Positions 59,268-64,000 of a stretch of DNA of 64,000 nt are shown one piece after another; position 1 is the first letter of the stretch; the number at the start of each line of letters is the position of its first letter. The position numbers were made by a program, and so were the translations under genes. The stretch comes from Amycolatopsis sp. QT-25 (GTDB lineage: Bacteria > Actinomycetota > Actinomycetes > Mycobacteriales > Pseudonocardiaceae). The notes under the pieces were generated by a model, which worked only from the letters and a program-made list of their open reading frames with translations, searched no databases and had not been told where the DNA came from. The DNA is taken from contig NZ_CP120210.1 of the NCBI RefSeq assembly GCF_029369745.1, forward strand, positions 6,448,001 through 6,512,000, in the 5' to 3' direction.

Positions 59268-60301
59268 CGGATCTCCTCGGTCTCTTCAGCGGTCTCTTCG
59301 GTCGTCTCCTCGGCCGGACGCCCGGTCAGGCTCAGGAACACCTCGTCCAGGCTGGAGCTGCGCAGGGACAGCTCACCGATGACGATGCCCGCCTCCTCCA
59401 GCCGCCGGACCGCGCCGGGCAACGCCGCCGGGTCGGTGACCGGGACGCTGACGACCTGGCCCGAGATGTCCGGCGTCACGCCGGCGATCTCGCCGATCAG
59501 CCGGGCGACCTTCTCCAGGTCGGCGGGCTGGGCGCCGCGCACCGTCAGGCGCTGGGCGCCGGTGCTGGCCTTGAGTTCGTCCGGGGTGCCCTTGGCGATC
59601 ACCTTGCCGTGGTCGACGACCACGATCTCGTCGGCGAGCGCGTCGGCCTCTTCGAGGTACTGGGTGGTCAGCAGGACCGTGACGCCGTCGGCGACCAGGC
59701 CGCGCACGACGTCCCACAGTTCGAGCCTGCTGCGCGGGTCGAGGCCGGTGGTGGGCTCGTCCAGGAACAGCAGGCGCGCGTTGCCGACCAGGCTGGCGGC
59801 CAGGTCGAGCCGGCGGCGCATACCGCCCGAGTAGCCCTTGGCGGCCCGTCCGCCCGCCTCGGTGAGGGAGAACCGCTCCAGGAGCTCATGCGCGCGGGCC
59901 TTGGCCGCCCGCCGTGAAAAGCCGAGCAGCCGCCCGATCAGCAGCAGGTTCTCCACGCCGGTCAGGCTTTCGTCGACCGAGGCGTACTGCCCGGTCAGTC
60001 CGATCAGCTGCCGCACCTGGTGGGCGTCTTTTTCGATGTCGTATCCGGCCACGGTGGCGTGGCCCTCGTCCGGGGTCACCAGCGTGGACAGGATCCGGAC
60101 CGTGGTGGTCTTCCCGGCGCCGTTCGGCCCGAGGACCCCGAGCACGGTACCCGTGCGGACGGTCAAGTCGACCCCGTCGAGCGCGGTCGTCTCGCCGAAC
60201 CGTTTCACCAGCCCTTCGGCGTGGATCGCGAATTCCGTCTCGATCCCCCGCGGCCCCGGGCCGGCCCTCGACGCGGTCGCGGGTTCGACGTTCTGCAACA
60301 T
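59264..60301 (-). CDS. ABC exporter ATPase (DrrA-like)
   Basis: A 345-residue ATPase with Walker A GPNGAGKTTT (~55-64), signature YSGGMRRRLDLA (~155) and Walker B RLLFLDEPTTGLD. The C-terminal extension (~230-345) is the DrrA-type regulatory region, ending in a Glu/Thr-rich tail. The start ATG at 60301 gives a 25-residue leader before the ABC domain; a later start is possible. Coupled with the permease by a four-base overlap. It diverges from the MFS exporter gene across 301 bases. Confidence 0.94.
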   Translation of the reverse strand: MLQNVEPATASRAGPGPRGIETEFAIHAEGLVKRFGETTALDGVDLTVRTGTVLGVLGPNGAGKTTTVRILSTLVTPDEGHATVAGYDIEKDAHQVRQLIGLTGQYASVDESLTGVENLLLIGRLLGFSRRAAKARAHELLERFSLTEAGGRAAKGYSGGMRRRLDLAASLVGNARLLFLDEPTTGLDPRSRLELWDVVRGLVADGVTVLLTTQYLEEADALADEIVVVDHGKVIAKGTPDELKASTGAQRLTVRGAQPADLEKVARLIGEIAGVTPDISGQVVSVPVTDPAALPGAVRRLEEAGIVIGELSLRSSSLDEVFLSLTGRPAEETTEETAEETEEIR

Positions 60302-60602
60302 GACGCACTACCTTCCTGTTCCTCACTACGGAGACACTCTCGTGCGGTTACATCATGCGACCGGGCGCGGCGCGGGAGGAGTGAATGGTTAATCTCTCGG
60401 GTATGAATTCTTCATTTTCGGGATGAATGTCCCATCATCGCAACAGCACACTGCACCGACAATACCCACGCGGGCCGCGGTCGCACTTCTCCATAATTGC
60501 GGCAAATAATCGTGGTCGGTTCCCGAATTCCGCTGCTAACCTGCGAATGTCCGCCTTTCGGCGAAAACGCGATTACCCAGCCAGGAAAGGACCGTCTCGG
60601 TC
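60302..60602. promoter_or_regulatory. Divergent promoter region, two exporters
   Basis: A 301-base AT-richer gap between the ABC exporter and the MFS exporter. I see no gene in it. It contains the palindrome ATGAATTCTTCAT (60403-60415), a possible operator; a similar ATTCTTC word is part of an inverted repeat upstream of the UvrA-like gene (63634-63651), which could indicate a shared regulator. Confidence 0.45.
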
Positions 60603-61751
60603 ATGGTCGCCGTCATCACCGCAGCTCCGCGGGCCGGCACGGTCTTCGCCGGATTCGCCGCGTACGGCGCGTTGTGGGGTCCGTATCTTTCGATGCTGCC
60701 GGACGTCCGCCACGCCACCGGCGCCGGTGAGGCGCAACTCGGTGCCGCGTTGCTGATCGGCGCACTCGCGGCGATGCCCGCCATGTTCGCGATCGGCAAG
60801 CTGCTCGACCGGTTCGGTCGTCCGGTGGCCGTCGCGACTTTCGCCGGCTTCGCGCTCATCGCGCCGACCCCCGCTCTCGCCGGATCCGTTCCCGGCCTGT
60901 TCCTGACCCTGGGTTTGTTCGGCTTCGGATCCGGTGCCTGCAATGTCGTCGTGGTCGCGCTGGCGGCGTCCGCCGAAGCAGGCGACGGGCCCCGCGTGAT
61001 GAACCGGGCGCACGCGTTGTTCAGCGTCGGCCTGTTGACGTGCAGCCTCGGCACCGGGGCGGCGCGGAGCGCGGGTGTCCCCGCGGAGGTGATCGCGCTG
61101 ACGCTTTCGACGCTGGTCGTGCTCGGCGCGGTCGTGGCGAGGAACTCCGTGCCGGGGCGGCTGGTGCGGCAGGGCCGCGAACCCGGACAGCGGACGCGGC
61201 TCGGCCCGGCGGTCCTGTTGCTGTGCCTGCTCGCCGCGCTCGCCATGGTCGTGGAGAGCGGTGTGCAGCAGTGGAGCGCGGTGTTCCTGGCCGACGTCAC
61301 CCGGGCACCGGTGGGGATCTCCGCCGCCGCGCCCGGCATCTTCGCCGCGGGCATGGCACTGGGCAGGCTCGGCGGGCATTGGCTGTCCGGCCGCGCCTCG
61401 GATCGCCGGGTGCTGCTCGCCTCCGGCGCGCTCTCCGGAGTGGGCGTGCTGCTGCTTTCCCTCGCCGACGCGCCGGTACACGGCCTGATCGGCACCGCCG
61501 TGGTGGGCGGCGCGATCTCGGTGTCGACACCCACCGTCTACGGCCTGATCGGGCGCGGGGCGGCGCCGGAGGACCGCGGCGCGGTGATCGGCTCGGCCGC
61601 GTCGCTGGCCAGCGTCGGCCTGCTGCTCGGCCCGGCCGTGGTCGGCCAGATCGCCGGACACACCGACCTGAGGGTCGCCATCGCGGCCTTGTCCGTGGCC
61701 TCGGTCGCGGTCTGCCTGCTCGCGCTGCGCGTGCCCGCCCGGAACGACTGA
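60603..61751 (+). CDS. Major facilitator superfamily exporter
   Basis: A 382-residue protein with twelve predicted membrane segments. MFS landmarks are the TM2-3 loop IGKLLDRFGRPVAVA and the mid-loop positive stretch VPGRLVRQGREPGQRTRLG, with a second DxxGR-like loop SGRASDRRVLLASG. It is likely a drug/proton antiporter, the second export route of this region. ATG at 60603; a GGAAAGG lies about 15 bases upstream, so a start codon slightly upstream or a weak site is possible. A P450 gene follows 17 bases later in the same operon. Confidence 0.9.
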   Translation: MVAVITAAPRAGTVFAGFAAYGALWGPYLSMLPDVRHATGAGEAQLGAALLIGALAAMPAMFAIGKLLDRFGRPVAVATFAGFALIAPTPALAGSVPGLFLTLGLFGFGSGACNVVVVALAASAEAGDGPRVMNRAHALFSVGLLTCSLGTGAARSAGVPAEVIALTLSTLVVLGAVVARNSVPGRLVRQGREPGQRTRLGPAVLLLCLLAALAMVVESGVQQWSAVFLADVTRAPVGISAAAPGIFAAGMALGRLGGHWLSGRASDRRVLLASGALSGVGVLLLSLADAPVHGLIGTAVVGGAISVSTPTVYGLIGRGAAPEDRGAVIGSAASLASVGLLLGPAVVGQIAGHTDLRVAIAALSVASVAVCLLALRVPARND

Positions 61752-61768
61752 TCGACAGGAGGAACCGG

Positions 61769-63010
61769 ATGACCGGCGTAACAGGAGGTCGTGGAGGCTC
61801 GGATTTCGCCGAGGGACGGCATCGGCGGCTGCTCGTCGGGGACGACGTCCCGGCCGGGTGTCCTCTCGGTTCCCGCTCGCGCGACGGGCGGCGTGAATGG
61901 CTGGTGAGCAGCTATTCCGAAGCGCGCGAGTTCCTGCGCGACAAGCGGTTCAGCCGGGCCGTGCTGGCCGAGACGACCCATCCGCGTGGTCCGGCCACCC
62001 GGATGTCGGTGACCGATCTCGACCCGCCCCGGCACACCCGGATCCGGAAACTGATCGGCGGCGCGTTCTCCGCGCGCCGCGCGGAACAGCTGCGCGATCA
62101 CGTGGAAACCGTCGCCACCGATCTGCTCGACCGGCTGATCGCGACGGGCCCCACGGCGGACCTGATCGCCGATTTCTGCGCTCCGCTGACCTTCGGCGCA
62201 CAGGCCGAACTGCTGGGGGTGCCGCCGTCGCGGCGCGAGGCCGTCCGCAAACGCGCGAACGCACGGCTCGGCAAGCCCGGCTCCCCGCGATCCGCCGTCT
62301 ATCAGGGTGAACTGCTGCTGCACGACGAGGTCGCCATGATGCTCGCCGACACCGAGGACCCGCCGTCCGGGCTGATGGCGGAACTCGTCGCGGCACACCG
62401 TTCGGGTGCTCTCGACGAAAGCGAGCTGACCGGTCTGGCGGCGTCGCTGTTCTTCGACGGGCACGCGCTGGCCGCCGCGCAGATCACCAACACGGTGCTG
62501 TGCGTGATCTCCCGTCCGGGAACGCTGGCCGAGCTGGACGCGAAGCCGGCGCTGCTGGACGCCACCGTCGAGGAAGCGCTGCGCTACAGCCCCGCGGTGA
62601 ACTTCAGCATGACGCGGATCGCGACGGAAGACGTCACCCTCGCGGGCACCCGGATCGCACCGGGCGACCTGGTGACCGCGCTGCTCCCGGTGGTCAACCG
62701 CGACGAGGACGTCTTCGCCGAACCGGACCGGTTCGCGATGGACCGCAACGGCAGGCATCTGTCCTTCGGGCACGGCACGCACCACTGCATCGGCGCCCAC
62801 CTCGCCCGGGTCGAGATCCAGTCGGCGTTGCGCGCGCTTTCCCGTCGCGCACCGGAACTCTCGCTCGCCGTGCCCGAATCGTCCCTGGACTGGACCGTCT
62901 CGCCGACGATGCGCGCATTGTCGGCGTTGCCGATTCGCTGGAATTCTTCGGTCGTGCCGGACTCTTTGGAGCGTCGCGATCGGCAGTGGGAGGATCGGCC
63001 CGCGGCCTGA
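61769..63010 (+). CDS. Cytochrome P450 with atypical I-helix
   Basis: A 413-residue class I P450. The heme loop is normal (SFGHGTHHCIGAHLARVE, axial Cys near 343) and ExxR is present (VEEALRYSP). However the I-helix proton-relay motif, usually AG(D/E)(E/D)T(T/S), reads FFDGHALAAAQIT: the acid-alcohol pair is replaced by Ala-Leu-Ala. P450s with altered relays often do phenol coupling, desaturation or act on carrier-bound substrates, so non-standard chemistry is likely. ATG at 61769 with ACAGGAGGAA upstream, 17 bases after the MFS gene. Confidence 0.9.
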   Translation: MTGVTGGRGGSDFAEGRHRRLLVGDDVPAGCPLGSRSRDGRREWLVSSYSEAREFLRDKRFSRAVLAETTHPRGPATRMSVTDLDPPRHTRIRKLIGGAFSARRAEQLRDHVETVATDLLDRLIATGPTADLIADFCAPLTFGAQAELLGVPPSRREAVRKRANARLGKPGSPRSAVYQGELLLHDEVAMMLADTEDPPSGLMAELVAAHRSGALDESELTGLAASLFFDGHALAAAQITNTVLCVISRPGTLAELDAKPALLDATVEEALRYSPAVNFSMTRIATEDVTLAGTRIAPGDLVTALLPVVNRDEDVFAEPDRFAMDRNGRHLSFGHGTHHCIGAHLARVEIQSALRALSRRAPELSLAVPESSLDWTVSPTMRALSALPIRWNSSVVPDSLERRDRQWEDRPAA

Positions 63011-63041
63011 ACTCAGGCTTCCGGTCAACGAAGGAGTTTTC

Positions 63042-63593
63042 ATGCGCGAAATCGCCGCGGGATTGTTCATGTCGCTGGACGGGGTGGCGGAACAGCCCGA
63101 TCGCTGGATGGGTCAGTACTGGTCCGACGAGATGAGCGAAGGCATCGCCGAGAGCCTCGCCGCCTCGGACGCCATTCTGATGGGCAAGGACACCTACTTG
63201 GCTTTCGAGCAGTTGTGGAAGCCCCAGGGGGACAGCAACCCGATGGCGGCGTTCCTCAACGGCACGCACAAATACGTCGTTTCTTCGACGCTCGACGAAG
63301 CGACACTGACCTGGCCGGACACGAGCCTGATCACCGGCGACGTCGCGGGTGAGATCATCCGGCTGAAGGAAGCGCCCGGCAAGACGATCCGCGTGCCCGG
63401 CAGCCCGAAACTGGTGAGCTGGCTGCTCGCCGAAGACCTGCTGGACGAGCTGGCGCTCAACATCATGCCGCTGGTGGCCGGCGAGGGAGCACGGCTGTTC
63501 GACGGCATCGGCAAGGAAATCCCGCTGACCCTGACGAAGTCGGATTCGCTGAAGACCGGCGTCATCGGAGCCGTCTACAACCGGGCGGAGTGA
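63042..63593 (+). CDS. Dihydrofolate reductase-fold (RibD C-terminal type) protein
   Basis: A 183-residue protein with the RibD_C/DHFR-like fold: FMSLDGVAEQPDRWMGQYW at the start, DAILMGKDTYLAFEQLW, then GSPKLVSWLLAEDLLDELALNIMPLVAGEG. Proteins of this group are common in actinobacteria, bind NADPH and mostly have no known substrate. ATG at 63042 with CGAAGGAG upstream, 31 bases after the P450. It may be a reductase for the P450-linked pathway or a general housekeeping reductase carried in the operon. Confidence 0.88.
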   Translation: MREIAAGLFMSLDGVAEQPDRWMGQYWSDEMSEGIAESLAASDAILMGKDTYLAFEQLWKPQGDSNPMAAFLNGTHKYVVSSTLDEATLTWPDTSLITGDVAGEIIRLKEAPGKTIRVPGSPKLVSWLLAEDLLDELALNIMPLVAGEGARLFDGIGKEIPLTLTKSDSLKTGVIGAVYNRAE

Positions 63594-63633
63594 AGCACGG
63601 AAAGCGCGGCTCGGCACCGACGTGAAAAATTCA

Positions 63634-63651
63634 TTCTTCCGTCGTGAAGAA
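63634..63651. promoter_or_regulatory. Inverted repeat upstream of the UvrA-like gene
   Basis: TTCTTC-CGTCGT-GAAGAA, a six-base inverted repeat about 110 bases before the start codon, in an AT-rich patch. Position fits a promoter or operator; no supporting regulator gene is seen. Confidence 0.4.
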
Positions 63652-63758
63652 AACATACCCCGATCGCACGTGAACGGACTTCCGGGGAACCCCTCGGCAC
63701 TGCGATACTGGCGAGCAGGCGCGATCGTTCACGCGCGACGGCGAGGAAAGGACCTTCT

Positions 63759-64000
63759 GTGACTGCCGCAGCCCGCAAGACCAAGCAACCGGCGGGTGAG
63801 GGAATCCGCGTCACCGGCGCTCACGAGAACAATCTGAAGGATGTCTCCCTCGAGCTCCCGAAGAACCAGATCACGGTTTTCGTCGGGGTGTCGGGTTCCG
63901 GGAAGTCTTCCGTCGTCTTCGACACGATCGCCGTCGAGGCGCAGCGTCAGCTGAACGCCACCTTCCCCTGGTTCATCCGCAACCAGCTGCCCAAACACGA
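63759..64000 (+). CDS. UvrA-like ABC ATPase (drug-resistance type), 5' part only
   Basis: The gene runs off the window; 80 codons are visible. They encode GIRVTGAHENNLKDVSLELP and the Walker A GVSGSGKSSVVFDTIAVEA, followed by RQLNATFPWFIRNQLPK. Canonical UvrA continues differently (SAYARQF-type sequence); the FPWFIRN form is seen in UvrA-like paralogues related to DrrC, which give resistance to DNA-binding drugs. The GTG at 63759 has GAGGAAAGGA upstream. At the edge of a halogenase/P450/exporter region it suggests the product attacks DNA, but paralogues outside clusters exist. Confidence 0.85.
   Translation, partial: MTAAARKTKQPAGEGIRVTGAHENNLKDVSLELPKNQITVFVGVSGSGKSSVVFDTIAVEAQRQLNATFPWFIRNQLPKH

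Noticed and set aside
40152..63010. A complete enediyne cluster
   Set aside because: Apoprotein, SgcJ-like and UvrA-like genes are present, but no iterative enediyne PKS, thioesterase E10 or UnbL/UnbU/UnbV-type genes can be found in this window.

Overview
The window is high-GC actinomycete DNA, most likely from an Amycolatopsis-type member of the Pseudonocardiales. The basis is the GC-rich codon usage, the argS-lysA-hom-thrC-thrB-rho gene order, the long RGDN-rich insert in Rho, frequent GTG starts and many long intergenic palindromes. The genus is an inference; no 16S or other marker is present.

Layout. 0.1-12.9 kb is mostly core genome: a secreted CHAP-like protein, rho, the threonine/lysine/arginyl-tRNA synthetase operon, a DUF3105-DUF305 pair and a cation efflux gene behind an ArsR/SmtB-like palindrome. 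13.0-13.9 kb is a scar: remains of an epoxide hydrolase and a MarR regulator beside tRNA-Arg(CCG). From about 15-16 kb to the right end the content is that of one large specialised-metabolism region, or two adjoining ones.

Block A (16.2-39.8 kb) contains a highly reducing type II PKS: KS-CLF pair, second KS with a short KS-like partner, one ACP, a KR and two FabZ-like dehydratases of which one lacks the catalytic His. With it are an aryl-acid AMP ligase, CoA transferases, a thiolase, a pair of acyl-CoA dehydrogenases, a double-hotdog protein, an alpha/beta hydrolase, a class II aldolase-like protein, a 2-hydroxychromene-2-carboxylate-isomerase-like protein, an SsuD-like monooxygenase and an unusual acyl-CoA synthetase-cytochrome P450 fusion. 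Seventeen genes read leftwards from a divergent promoter near 36.2-36.4 kb, most with 4-nt start/stop overlaps. Three copies of a structured ~155-nt element, all oriented the same way relative to transcription, lie directly before three genes of this block. I consider this the most novel signal in the window.

Block B (40.1-64 kb) holds a neocarzinostatin-type apoprotein, two P450s, a lipid-linked-sugar glycosyltransferase/methyltransferase module, an NAD-dependent epimerase, a membrane-anchored epoxide-hydrolase-like enzyme, two tandem FAD monooxygenases diverging from two tandem flavin halogenases, a Kef-type antiporter, a flavin hydroxylase, an SgcJ-like SnoaL-fold protein, a methyltransferase, a DrrAB-type ABC exporter, an MFS exporter, a DHFR-fold protein and the start of a UvrA-like resistance protein.

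Working model (inference): an aryl acid is adenylated and extended by the reducing PKS to an aryl-polyene-like acyl chain. The chain is released, re-activated and oxidised by the synthetase-P450 fusion, the dehydrogenases and the monooxygenases, then halogenated and possibly methylated or glycosylated, and exported. The apoprotein and UvrA-like protein recall chromoprotein DNA-damaging antibiotics, but no enediyne PKS is visible here. No intact transcriptional regulator is encoded anywhere in the window.
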